From positions 65,625,424-65,689,423 of the forward strand of contig NC_134952.1 of the NCBI RefSeq assembly GCF_965638725.1: a DNA stretch of 64,000 nucleotides. Direction: 5' to 3'. A program made the translations under genes and the position numbers. The stretch is from Aptenodytes patagonicus. Taxonomy: Eukaryota > Chordata > Aves > Sphenisciformes > Spheniscidae. Under the pieces are notes generated by a model, which had not been told where the DNA came from, did no database searches, and saw only the letters and a program-made list of their open reading frames with translations. Shown here piece by piece: positions 12,301 to 25,800 of the stretch (the first letter of the stretch is position 1; each line of letters opens with the position of its first letter).

Positions 12301-15300
12301 ACAAATATTTACCACCCATGCTGGTAGGCTAGGTCATGTTTGGCTGTGAATTCTCTCCTAGAAGAGATGTTTGTTATCAGACATCCAATATCTTCATGAT
12401 TGCATACAGCAAAATCCTTATGCAGTCAGATACATGTGTCTGCCACTACAGCATCTAATGAATTAACAAGCAATCGAGCACCTAATCTAAGGAGAGCACT
12501 CTGTTTTGGTGTCCTTAACAGGCTGTTATATGGAGTCAACAAGTGCACTACTCCAACATGCATGAGCCATAAACCACCGTTCTCATCTTCACAGACAACT
12601 GCAGGCAGGCACCAAGCACAGGTTTGAGCACAGGGAGCATAGGTAGTTTTGGACTAACAGTTCAAATCTTAAATAAAAAGGGAGACTGAGGAAATGGGGG
12701 AGAATGAAGCTGGCCTGTTCACACAGCGATATTAGTATTTTCAGTGCTATTAACCTCACACGGCAGAGGCTGGGTCTTTAGTTCTAAATATAGACCTGTC
12801 CCCATATTTAAAACACAGGGCTGAAAACAATGCTGCTCAAATGGACAGAAATGAACAAAAGCTGTAGGATCCCAGAGGCAGACATGGTAGAGCACAAACT
12901 GCCTGTGACAAACCTGGCTGAACTGTTGCAACAGACATTCTAAGGCAGCTAGCTCCTAAAGCCCTGATACTAGCTGTTCAGGTGCAAAGGGGATGAATGG
13001 TACTGTGATGTTGGTAGGAGCAATGCAGAGAACGAACGTTCCCCCTCTCCTCCAGTACCACAGCTGCATCTCTGCAAAGGGTTATACCTAGAAACAGGGC
13101 AGTAATAGCTGACAGCTTGGTAATAATCAACCAGAGGGAGGGAAGAAAGGAATTGGGGGGGGCAGGGAAAGAAGGAATGCATTAGAGTTGTGGCAGCAGA
13201 TCATTTAGTATGTGGTAGGGAAATGTCAGAGAGAAAATTATGGCAGAATAAAGTCCCCGAGTCTGGTGCCAACTGGACTGTTACAAGACGAGCTCGTTAT
13301 TCATTGCCACCAAAATCTATTCGCATGTCTGAGGCTGATGAGAAAATCTCAAGCAACTTAACAAGAGCCCACATTTTATTCATTCTAAATAACTTCTTGT
13401 ATTTCCATATATCCTCAGCACTAGGAAAAGCCAACAAAATAAAATGCTCTAATAGTAATAAAGTAAATACACAGGAGGTCAAGAGGGTTAGTCTAGACAG
13501 CAACAGATACCTCTCCCAAGAACTGCTCCTCTATAGCCTGGCCTTCATCCCCCTCGTTCGGCACAGATTCATCAGATTCTGCGGGAGCCTTCAGCAGAGA
13601 GAATATGCCATAAAAAAAAAGCCAGCAAAAGAGGAAGAAATACTTTACACTGCAGAGTATAGCCACCTTCCCACCAACAATAGCCAGAACCAGACTGCAA
13701 ATCACAGAAATGCATTGGCAATATATGCTTGAGTACGACAAACATGGTAGAGGCCCTCCATTTCCTTGCTCTTTGTCATTACACAGTACCTTGTGCTGTT
13801 TCCATCTTAGCTGCCTGAAAACATGCAGCAAAACTTTTCTTCGCCATTAGGCAACTACAGATGACATCCGAAACGTCTATGACACAAAAGCAATGCAGTC
13901 CCCCGTTTGTAGACTCAGGCCACTGCAATTACAATGGGCAATGCCTAAACTGTATTTATCACTCTTGCAGGGAAGTGTTACGGGACCACACTCTCAGTCC
14001 TGCTTTTTTTAAAGCCTGAGGAGGGTGCTGCTCTTGAAACCAGCTGCCAGGCAGCAAGGCTCTGCCCTACCTCACAGGCAGCACAAAGTGTCACAGTGGG
14101 CAAGACACAGGCAGCAAAAAGGAAAGGTGGAGGGACATCACTGAGACCCTGAACTAAAACCTGTGACTGACAGCCCTTCTTTGGGAAAGGGGGGGCCATT
14201 TGAGTGGAAAAAAGTGGTTGTTTTTTTAAATAAGTACCTTCATCCTACTGAATGTAGGAACTTGTCATATACTGGGTTATTTGTGACAACTACCAAGCGG
14301 AAAGAAAAATTATTCTTACTTTGCACATTACCATGGCATTATAAAACTAAACAGAGCTGTACACGTGTTTGCTTACCTCTCCCAAGTCACCATCTGCAAG
14401 ACCGTCTTTATTCAGAGTGGATATAATCTAGAAAACAACAAAGATTTAAGTAAGTGCCCTTTTATTTTGGAGAAGCAGACCTCTCGGATTGCAAAACTGG
14501 CACATGTAGCTAATATGTTGCTTGCAGAACAGTTAACATGAAACTAAAGCCATTTCCTTTCCCAGCCTGGTGATAGATTTACTGCTAAATGCCCTGCACC
14601 CCAAGCTCTGATGGAAACAACAGCTGCTCTATGCCTTTAAACCTTCAATTTTTAACTCAAGGTCCTCAAACCTCGCTAGAGCTGCTGGAAACCACAGTAA
14701 TAAAAATAGTATCAGAGCATGCAGGACAAAACCCTCTGTCTGCTCCGGTTAGGGAAAATGAAGCAGTGACAATCCTTGTGGAGCAGGGAGCCTGTCAGGA
14801 AGCTGTGGTTTCAAGCACAGCAGGCATATGGCTGTGGGCTAGGATTTTCCAAGGTACAGCAGAGTTAAAATGCCCAGCTTTTATTGCTTTGTGAAGCAAA
14901 TCATGACTCCAGATTCAATTAGGGCCTTCAAAAATGCCAATTTTTATATATAGAGTTTAGAATACGTGCACAAAATATATTAGTTTGGCATCTGGGAGCC
15001 TGGGTTTCCCAATGCTGCTAATGTTACCTACTGTTTTTAGTATCCCAGGCTTTAATTTACCCTTGTAGGCTGGTTTTCACAAAAAGCTGAGCTCAAATTG
15101 CTGGAGACGCTTTTCTCTTTCTTTTTTAATCATTAGTTTACAATAGAAAGCAGAAATCCAGAACTTGACTTGCATATGAGAATCACAGGTTTTAAGAAGA
15201 TAAAAACAAAACACCATGTTCTTAACAGCTTATTCCAAGAAGCTGAAATCTGTGACCCTCTTAATTTCCTTACCCTACCAGTAACATGAAAAACAAGTTG

Positions 15301-18300
15301 TGATTTAGTGAGTTTATCATCTGGGTATCACAAATTTTCAGGCGAGCTGTCCTGTATTGTTTCTTGACACGAAAAAACACGGATTCAACTTCAATGTGGA
15401 ATGCTTTGTTGAGAAACAGCTACATGAAAACATGGCCTTGCAGCTCCCCTCATCTGTTCCTCAAATACTGAAATAATGGGGTAGGCCCAGCATTTCAGGC
15501 CACTCAATTAATTTTGAATTGAATTCAATTCACCCAGCTTCTCCCCATGCACAGGGCCTATCAAACCCAGAGCAACAGCGGCAGTGGGCTCCAGTCTGCA
15601 TGAGGCTGCTCCACAGGACCACTACTAAATTTGAACTGGATTTTCTAATTGAGATCTGCTTTTCAAAAACAGGATTTCCCTTGCTGTGCTCGCCTTTGAC
15701 TCATGAAACAAAAATTTAGAAGCTGAGGACAGACTGTTAGCAAAAACATGATTTTTTTCTGTAATCATAAGAAGTTGGCCCTGGAGGCCATTTAATTTGT
15801 AACCATAATGACATTTTTATGGAGCCACTCTTAGAAAATAAAACATTAGTCTGATACAATGAAAATGAGTCAAACATTCAAATCCACTGAATCAGAACTG
15901 AAGAAATACTGGACAGTTCCTGGGTACAGCACTGAAAGAAACAAAGAGCCAAAATGCACAGCAGATCTCAGTGTTACAGGGGGATACAAGAATCTTCTTC
16001 CAACTTGGAAGAAAGCTCTATACTTAAGATGTGCAAGTTGCTTCCTGGTAATTCAAATTTTGCCTTTCCAAATGTAACGAGGTTTGATTTTTGTTTTCTT
16101 TTTTTGGTAAAAATGAATGGTGTCCCCCACAAAAAAAAGGACATTCCAGGTTTTCCAAGGCAGTTAATGAAACCCTGAAGACTGCTTACATGTTCTTCAA
16201 CCAGAAACCCTAAAACCAGATCACATTCCATGATGCTACAGTAGAAGGATGTCACATAACAGAGTGACATGAATATCTTGAACTAACAAATATCAAAGCT
16301 TCTTGATAGGTGAGAATTTCAGGTCAATATTGGACAGTCAGATGCAGACACACCTCTGAAGTCTGTTGCCTGCTTTGAAATTTTCATTGAACATCCACAT
16401 TGCAAGAAGATGACACAGCTAATTAAAAAAACAACAAAGCAAACTGCTTGCTGTAAGAATTCTGAAGTTGCTCAGTTGTTTATCTAGACAAAATTTAAAA
16501 GAGCAGAGGAAGATTTCTTGTGTCCTTTGCAACAAAGGAATTCCTTAAATAACACAACTATTCAAGTCAGCCATGTTTAAACAGAGGCTCCAGCACCATG
16601 GGTAACAGTTGTATTATGGCTATTAGGAGAGCTGCAGCACTGACAAATACTATCTGCTGGGAAACAGACCGAAAATAATGTTGTATAAAAATGTTTATTG
16701 TATTGAATAGCCTGTGGATACTGGTAATTGCTCTTCTAGTCCCACAAGTAAATGAGTACTTCAACCATACGTGGCATCATCAACATTTTAGGCTGTACTC
16801 TGCAGATACGTCCATCAATAAAGCATTTAACACAAGCACAGCTTCCAGGCACATTTACCTTCTTCCTCAGATTCTCTTTCCTGTATCCCAAGAGCTCAAG
16901 GTATTTAACACGTGAATCTTCTTCAAAGTTCACCTTTGAAAAAACAAAAGTTTAAGAATATATTGCAATTCACAATTTTTCATTTTCTCCCTCACTGACT
17001 TTTTACTTGACGGGCACAAATTACCCAGTGAGAGTTAGTGACTGTGGAGACTGAGTGTAATAAAGAGAACTGAAAAGGTCTTTAGTGACTTGGGCACCCG
17101 AGCAGGTAGGCAAGGCTTCAATCTGGTTATTGTAGGTGATCAATCTGCTTATCTTCTTCACTTGGAAACCTCTAAATGTTCCTAGCGAGCAGTGAAAAGC
17201 ACATCTAAAGCTGTCCCAAAGCTTTATCCCTTCTCACCGGCTCCCTGTACAAAGATGTACTGATGGGGGATGTCAAAAGCCACAGGATACCTTCCCCCAA
17301 GCCTTGGCTTCTGCCATGATTCCTCACAAACACCCCTGGCCCTGAACACCTTCTTTCTTCTGGTGGGCCATCTCCAACAACAGGGCTTATGGGCACTATT
17401 CCCACAGCCTACACTTTTGGTTCCCAGCTAAAACATCATCATGTGCAGAAGGAACCATTTCTGCACTGGCTTTCCAAGTCAGTGGGGAACTACTGAACTG
17501 TTGTTATCCTGTTACCTTTAGGAAGGCCCACACGTTTTTCTCAAAGTCAGCCTGGGCCATGTCGATTTTCTTCTGGCAGTAGCTGACAAAGCCTTCGGAC
17601 TGCACAGCCTCCTGCAGCTGGTTCGAGCGGGCCAGAAACTCCTTCTCTGTTACAACCTGGCTCACGTAGACATGGTGACGCTGCTGCTGCTCGATGCCTG
17701 GCTGCTGTTGAGACTTGGCATTCTCAAATGTAATCAGCTTGCCTCCAAACTGGAATTAAGGCACACATGCAGTATGTAAAAATACAAGTATACACTGGAA
17801 TGTATATGAAAAAGTATGCGCATACACATATGTATGCACGTGATTTATATAGGGTATATATACTTATCATCCAATAGACAAACATTCCTGACATCAACTC
17901 ATTGATTTTTTTTTTCCACCACTTCATATTTCTATGCACGTAAGGAGCTTGCTGGATAAGTGGGTGCACATTTAATAAGATTTATGAGCACAGCTACTCC
18001 TCCGCCTGTTTTTTCTAGTCAGCAAAAGACTGACTAGAAACTGAGAACTGGAGCTGTGGGTCTGTACAGTGCCCAGCACAAATGGAGTATCTCATGATAT
18101 TGCAATGTAATTGTCAAAGAAACCTATGCATCATTAAATAAATGCTCAAACATGACGTCTGCCCTGCTCTTAGCGGGCTGTTTACCAGTTAAAAGCCTAC
18201 TGAGAGATGGGCAGTTTGGAGAGAAGTAAAATCAACAGAAGAAAAAAAATTAGAAAGGGCTTATAATATTATTTCATTCTATAGCTCAAAGTTAATTTAC

Positions 18301-21300
18301 ACAGGCCAGTGCAATAAATGACAGAGTCAGCATTACAAAAAGCAAAAAGCCTAGCCAAGAAAAAGACGGACAGCTGGCTCCTGGAAAACCAGGATGAATA
18401 AGGGAATAAACACCATTATAAAATGACACATCAGTCAGTGGCTAGGCAACATCACTTCTCTTTGATAGGAGAAAATTGCATTTAATTTGTGCATCAGATT
18501 GTGAATAAGCAGACATACGATGCTGAAAACTGAGCAGTATTTCAAAGAAATTCATTTCAAGTGGACAGGCTAAAATTTTCAGGAGATCCCTAAGAAGTGG
18601 CCTGTGGGTCTAGAAAATAATCCAAAGGTGGAGCCAAAGAGCAGATAACTGCTCTCACAAAAAGCAGGGCCTTGCCACCCTCCCACCTGGCTCCTCTGCA
18701 AATCAACCAGCCATGGAGGAGCCTAGCCGTGTGCTGCTACAGTGACTCCTGCTACCTTGATCAGAGCTAACCTGAATATTCTCTGCCACACTGACTCACA
18801 TAACAGCTTCAAACTGCACTCAAGTCTCAGATACTTGCCCAGTTCGGTCCCGTTCCCCCCTCTCAATGTATATTTGTTTACACCAAAGCAAGCACTGCAC
18901 ATAAATAAAAGCAAAGCCCTAATCCCAAAACAAGAAACAAATGCCTGTTGGCAATGAAACACCTCCTTGTTTCTTTTTCCCAAGCATTTTTGTCATGCTT
19001 TTGCTGGCTTGCTGTCCTAAGCGCCCAGTCTGGAAGCCGCCACGAGCATCTCCCGCCATGACAACAAACAGAGGAAGTTCTACCAAGGTGGAGAACAATG
19101 TTGAATTCCCCTCTTCCTAAAGTGTTTTGCAGGTGCCACACTATCTCCCTCCCTGCCTGGCCAACCATGCCCAGCCTTGTCTCCTGCTTACTGAGAACGA
19201 TGCTCCCACAGGTCGCCGGATCCATTTGGGTGGTTTCTTTAGGGGCAAAATGACACTCTGTGGGGTGGTCTGCTGAGGAAGCTGCAGGGGTGGGAGGGGC
19301 TGTCCCGTACCAAATGGATCGAGGTTCCCAAAAGACGATGAAAGCTTCAATAACAAAAGCAGGAAAAAACAAAGAAGTGACATATCTCCAATAAACTAAA
19401 CATACGCATTTATTTGTACTGGATTGGTACTCCTGCAAGTAGGGTTGCAGACAGCCACTGAAGACTTCCCATGAGCCCATGTTTCCCCCCCCCTCTTTCT
19501 GTCCATATTCTTAGCTGAATGTTTCTCAATACCTGGTCAACTTGCTTCTGCCTCAAGGCATCTGTGCTTCCTCCCATGATGGAGTAAATGCTGATCCGCC
19601 CGTCAAACGAAGCCGCAGACAAGACAGCAGGGTTCCTGGGACACCACTGGATATCAAAGCACCACTGTGTGTTCGTGGGCAACTCGTACAGCACCTGGGC
19701 AGCAAAAACAAGTCCGACAAATCAGGGTTTTTATGAAGCACCACATACAACAGCAACAATTCTCCTACCTGCCCTGAGATCAGTCTGCTCTTCTTGCCCC
19801 CCAGCAGCCTCCACATCACCATACACACTAACAGTGGGCAAACCCTGACAATCGCCAAACAGGAGATTATCACACACCACTGCTTAATTTCCTTATCCTC
19901 CCATTAAATCTTCTGTTTAATCCACACAGGATAAACTATGCAGGCGGGATACGTCTGCGCTGTCCCACTGCAGGCTGTGAGCTGCTGCTGCTATTCATGC
20001 TAGCTCATTCAGAGCTAATTTGTGTATCTCTACACACTACATGGAGACACTTCCAGGCTCCAAAGTAAGTCTGTTTTTGCAGGAAAATTGGAAAAGTTAA
20101 AACCTGCGCTCTGGGCAGACAGCCTCTCCTGCTCTGGAATGGACAAGCCCATCACTACAGCAGACATTTAACCATAAACTAGAAGAAACTCAAAGAGCAA
20201 AATGCTAACTGCCTTGCTGCCTCCCAGGAAACTGTTTTTTATTTTTAATAAAAACATGTAATAGGCTTCATCCATATGTAAAGCCTTCCTAACAGCACAG
20301 GATCCAGCTCAGATAACTCATTTACCACCCCACAGCTTTTGTACTTTTGGGTCAATGTCTGAATTTTAGAAACACTTCTCACTCTGTCCTCCAGGATTAT
20401 GGCACGCTGCCGGCAAGGAGCCCTCCAGCATGCCTGAAGCCCTTCTTGTGGTCTAGGGGCAAACACTCAAGTTGTCTGAAAAAAGGATCTGCATTCCCTT
20501 TGAAAGGTATCTGCAGGCACAAAAGGACAGGGTGGTAACACATTCAAGTGGCTCTCGCTGATCTACCACTATTGTAGTAACCTACAAAATCCCTCTGGTT
20601 TGGATAAAAGTTTTTACACTTACAGAAGGAAAAAGGCAATTGCAACAGTAATCCAGCCACATCAGGCCCAAACCAAAAGAGTAGGAAGCAAATACTTAGT
20701 TTAAGTGGGGCCATTTCTGTCCCTTATAATGAGCAGGGACGTTACTACTTAGCAGGAGAGAAGCAGTAAGGACAAATGTGTACTATCAGCAATACCAGGA
20801 AGGAATCCTGCACCACTAGAACAAGCTCAGAAGGCACATATACCAAACACAAGTACACAGGATAGGGAGAAACATCCCACAGAAGCATCATTCCTAGGAA
20901 CGCAAGCACACCAACACCTGCTTTGCATATGCCACTGTGCCACCTCTGAACAGAGATTTTTTTAAGTGATGTGCGTACAATACCTCGCCTGTGTTAGGGT
21001 TGGAGCAGAGAATTTTAGCATCCTTCCCACAGCTAAGTAGCAGCTCCGAATCCGCCATACTCCAAGCAATGGCCAATATACCCCTGTGTGAAAAGTCACA
21101 ACCAAAAAATGTTTAATGTAAATGCAAAATGGTGATAATAATTAAAGCATATTTATAAGTTGAGTTTCTACATTAGCTGAGCATTCCACCTCAAAATGCC
21201 CTCACCACTCCTTCTTCTCACAAGAGGAGAATTTTTTCAGTGTTATCAGCACTTTATTTATTGAAACAGATGCTTTCTATTTTCTGCACGAAGAGGTATA

Positions 21301-22835
21301 AAGGTGCAGCCATTGTATCTGAAAATCAAATGCAACAGTCATGCAGGAGAACCTGGCCACCAATGTAACAAAATAGGTTTTTTGCCTGCAGTATCGTTAA
21401 CATACAGTGTGCAAACCTGTAGGTAAGGTCGGTGACTATGAAGTTTGTCAGCTTTTTTTTTATTAGCAGGAAATTCAAGTCAGCAGAACCACTGGCAGCA
21501 GTTTTGGTAGAAGCCGCAACACAGACTTATTGCTGTTCTCTCTCCTTAAATCAGGCACTGGTTTTGGGTAATAAGGAAAGTTTCACTAACAATTGAGGAG
21601 GGACGAGAATTTAACAAAAATCTTTCCTTGTACCCAAACTTAAAGCATTTAGGGGACTGAGGGGCAGAGAGACTGTGCGTGTCTACACGTGAGGGTGTGC
21701 CCAGGTGCACCTTCAGTCCATTATTCAAGCAAAATCAACTACTACTAACTCTTTACACCTCAGCTCCCTCTTCTCGAAAAGCATAGAAACAAACTAGCAA
21801 CTTCAGTGTTTAAGCAGGATGGTGGTGTTTTTTATTTTGGGGCCTGTTCCCTTCAAACCATCAAGCCAAAAAAGGCAAGCCTTTCAGGACACAGGGTTGG
21901 TTAGTCAGCAAGCCACCATATAACACTGCCTGCTGCTGGAATCGCCACCTCCAACTAAGTGAGCCTTCACAGGGAACTGAGCAAGTGAGATGTACAAACT
22001 AGTACGCAGTCACCAACAGTGCAAACACCATGGAGCAGCAGGCTACAGAAGACTCATAGAATCATACTCCTACCTTGTATGGCTTTCTAGGACACGAAGT
22101 GGTGAGGATGCAAATCTTAGGTCCCACATCTGAATCACAGGCAACCTGTCATCCTCTGAGGCCAAAACCATCTGGGTAGCAACATCAGGGTGCCATGCCA
22201 GGCCTGAGCAGTGCATCTGAGGGACAACATTGCGCCACAGCATAAAATAACTAAGCAGCACTAAAGGACAAAAGACAACTAGCCTAAATATGTCTACATG
22301 CATGGTAAAACATTGTTGCGATGGAATTTGCAGCTGTGTTTCTGGGCATTATTTCTGACTGCATTCAGATTGGGATACTCTCCTCGTTTCCGTGAGTGAG
22401 ACGAGTTGCGGCTAGTTTCCCAAGGTCCTCTCAAAGAGATGACTTTGCGCTGTCTTGTTCACAATCCTACGTTTTAATGCTAGAAAACTGTAAAGCCTTC
22501 TGTACAAACCTTTTTCTGTAGTATTTTTATTGATATTTCAATAAAAGCCATCGTCAGGCAGAGGTTATTGTCATGTGAACATTGTATCACTAGACTACAA
22601 TCACATGATGAAGACAGCCTACTGTGCTGCTGTTATGTTAGGCAACAAAAACATAAAACATTGAGTTACACAGTTTATGAGTAAGAGTGCAGTGACCAAG
22701 CAGCTACTTCAGGAGCACCCATTTGTAAATTTTGTTTTGAACTCTTGCTACCTCTTCAAAGTTTGTTATAGCAATATCCCATTCAAAGTATACAGAATTA
22801 TACAAAGATGTCACTCTCCACAAGTTCAATAGGCT

Positions 22836-22868
<33 letters not shown>

Positions 22869-25800
22869 TTTACACTGCCTGATGAGCAGGCGTGGTGGTT
22901 GCAACTATATGAGGTAGTGTCCCCTGTAACCCGCTCAATGGCAACACTCCTCTGTGGCACTCTCCACCACAGACCCTGCCCTCTCCAAGCTCGGCTGCAG
23001 CCTGCTCCCATTTCCACATCCAGACCAGCAGAAGCACAGGCCCCAGCTCCATCAGTCATCAGCGTCCTGCCAGGGCTCAGCCTTTGTGCTCATCCCACCT
23101 GTGATGCCAAGGAGGAAGCCCTCTCTGCCTGAGCACTAAGTCATGACATCACCTGCTCTGTGAAACTAAATGTGCTCACCCAGAGCACATCACCTGCAAC
23201 CTCATCTCTCCAGCACACAAAACATGTCATTTCTGACTAGCTGAATAAAAATCTTTCTGTGGTAGCCCCAAATAGATCAGTAATGGCTTTCTCCAAACTA
23301 GCTTATCACCCTGATAGGAAATCTGAGTGCCTTGCCTTGCTTCAATCTGCATCTGCCTATTTTTGTTTAAAATGCTGACAATCCCTCTGCATATACATAG
23401 CCTTTTAAGAGGAAGCATTAGATATTCAGCATGTCGTATAAAACTGGGCCAGGCACTAGTATCTTTACGTCATGTAAGAAGGGGTGCTGTGACTTGTCCC
23501 TACACGCCAAGAGGAACCCCACACCTCTCCACAAGCACCTGTGCAGCCGCACAAGAGCTAACTCACCCGGTTATTGTGGTCACTGACTTTGATGATGGGT
23601 TCATTCTTCCTGAGATCCCACACGGTAGCTCGGCCGCTAGGGCTGGCAGATGCCAGGATGTGCTGGACTTGCCTGTTCCATGCGATGCAGCTGATGTCCT
23701 CAAGAGGCTGTTGCACACACAGAACAGCCTGTCACAACCTTTCCAAATCGAAGACTCAAAACCTGTTATTTTCAGGACTTGCTAAATGACTAATCTGCAA
23801 GGACACTCACCCCAGGTATACTGCGTGTGTTGTGGTTTCCTATGTACACACGCTGTAGAGTACAATGCCTGAAAACCACGATTTATAAACTGCTAGTATT
23901 TCTCTGTAATATCTGCATTTTCTGCTTTACAATATGATACTTTAGTCACTTAAAGAAGACTAAGCACAACTGTCTTCAAGAACAGAAAATTACTCCATGA
24001 AAGTATATCCGGGTATATAAACTGCTCTTTTGCCTCGGATTATTAGGTTTTGACTTATTAAAAAAAAAGTTTGCTTGGAGGAATTCTGTGGGTTTTTTTT
24101 ATTCCCCCCAACTGTTTATTTTTAATCTGAGAATTAAAAGCAATGTTAACCCAGTCTTTGTTGCACTATTATTTCCAGCTGCCATTAAATATATGGACTA
24201 AAAGATTTCCCAGCCTAAAAAAATTACTATTAAACATAAAAAATCCTATACAGGGACTTTTAACTAAGGTGAGCATCCTCCAAAATGCCCACATGATAAT
24301 AGATGACTCAGACTAAACAAAGTATCCAAACCCACAGAGTTTAAACTAAAAATCTTTAAACTGAAGATTACTTCTCATCCCATTTCCTCACTTTGTTGTC
24401 TCCAAATTATCATGCAGTAATAAACCCATTTTCCAGTAACCACAAACTTCTTGTGCAATTTTGTAACAGCTACAGAAACGTACACGCATTGAAACAACTT
24501 CCTCCCATTCTTCTATCTCCTTCACAAGGCACAAAGTACAAAAGGCTATTGTTTTTCCCCATAGATCTTCTTTAAGAGACCCAGGCTAAACACCAGCCCT
24601 TAAGTATAGCAAATAAACACTCCCTGAAACCCATGAAGGTAACTGCCAAACCTACTGCCTCATCTTCTGACTTCTCAGTAGCTGCTTTTTATCTTCCTAT
24701 TTTCCTCAATCTGTACCTTCACGATCTTCAGATTCATGCATGCAGTGAAATATGCAGAGGAAGACTAGAATATGTGTAATGGTTACGGATATTTAAAAAG
24801 TGGTGTAACCCAACAGATTTGGTTTGTTATTACTTGTTGCTTGATAAAATGCAACATTGCTCAAAGACTAAGGGGATACTTCAGCTTTCCCTGGCCAAAC
24901 ACAATTTTTTAAAAAATAAAATCCCACCACATGAAGACATGAATTAATTGCTTGTGCAGCCAGCCAAAACTGCAGGTCTGTTGTAGATAAACACAACTGC
25001 ACATCCAGGGTTGCTGCATGGGAAGCAGAGCAAACCACTCATCACATGGACCTGTGCATGCTTGCGCTTACAGGTACATCCAGGAAACCACACTCCAGGG
25101 GGCAGAAAAGCAGCAGCGTCCAGTCACCCTTGTATGGAGCTGGGCAAAAAATCACAGCTAGACACAAAGTGTGGCAAAATAGTGCTATCATGACTGACTT
25201 CCTTCCAAAAGTGTTCACTGAAAGCTACCTACGCTGCCGCTCAGAGAGTACTGTCCTTAAGGACGTGGGCTCCTGCCGTATGCTTTGAGTCACAGGCATG
25301 TCACAAGGAGAAAAATATCTCAAACCCCACAGTCTAATAAGCATGTTACAAAAATTAAGTACCAATAGAAGGCTTATTTTTATTGGTCTTCGGGAAAGCC
25401 ACTGGAGGACAACATGCAGGAACATATTTTTCTTTATTTTGATATGGAGAGATCTGTTGTACCACCCCTTAAGGACTGTATCTAACATTGCCAGAAATGT
25501 AGCTCATGGCTAACTACAATTAACTGCTACCCAAGTTAGACTTCAAAAGGCTTTTTTCCCCACCCCACCCCCCGAGACAGCTTTAAAACTGTAGGTTTCA
25601 ATGAGCTCTCAACTTAAGTAACATGCATATTTTTCATTAGTCTGCTCTGCAAATACAAATCTGGTACCTGTGTCTTCACTCCTGGTGTCATTGGCGTGGC
25701 AAAATTGTTCAAGTCCCAGATATAGATTTCAGACTCATTAGCACCAGAGGCCACCAGATTAGTCTGCAAGACACATTAATAGATGTTAGAGAGTATTTTC

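Noticed and set aside
13578..13588. Alternative acceptor CCGCAG for SEC31A coding exon 13
   Set aside because: Using it shifts the frame and loses the EEQFLGE match; the upstream CTGAAG acceptor keeps the frame.
13190..13732. A 180-codon plus-strand open frame
   Set aside because: It overlaps SEC31A coding exon 13 in antisense, and no domain is recognisable.
22050..22067. Possible CR1 tail (CATAGAATCATA) beside SEC31A coding exon 6
   Set aside because: Only about a dozen bases match the CR1 tail and no CR1 body precedes it; chance is likely.
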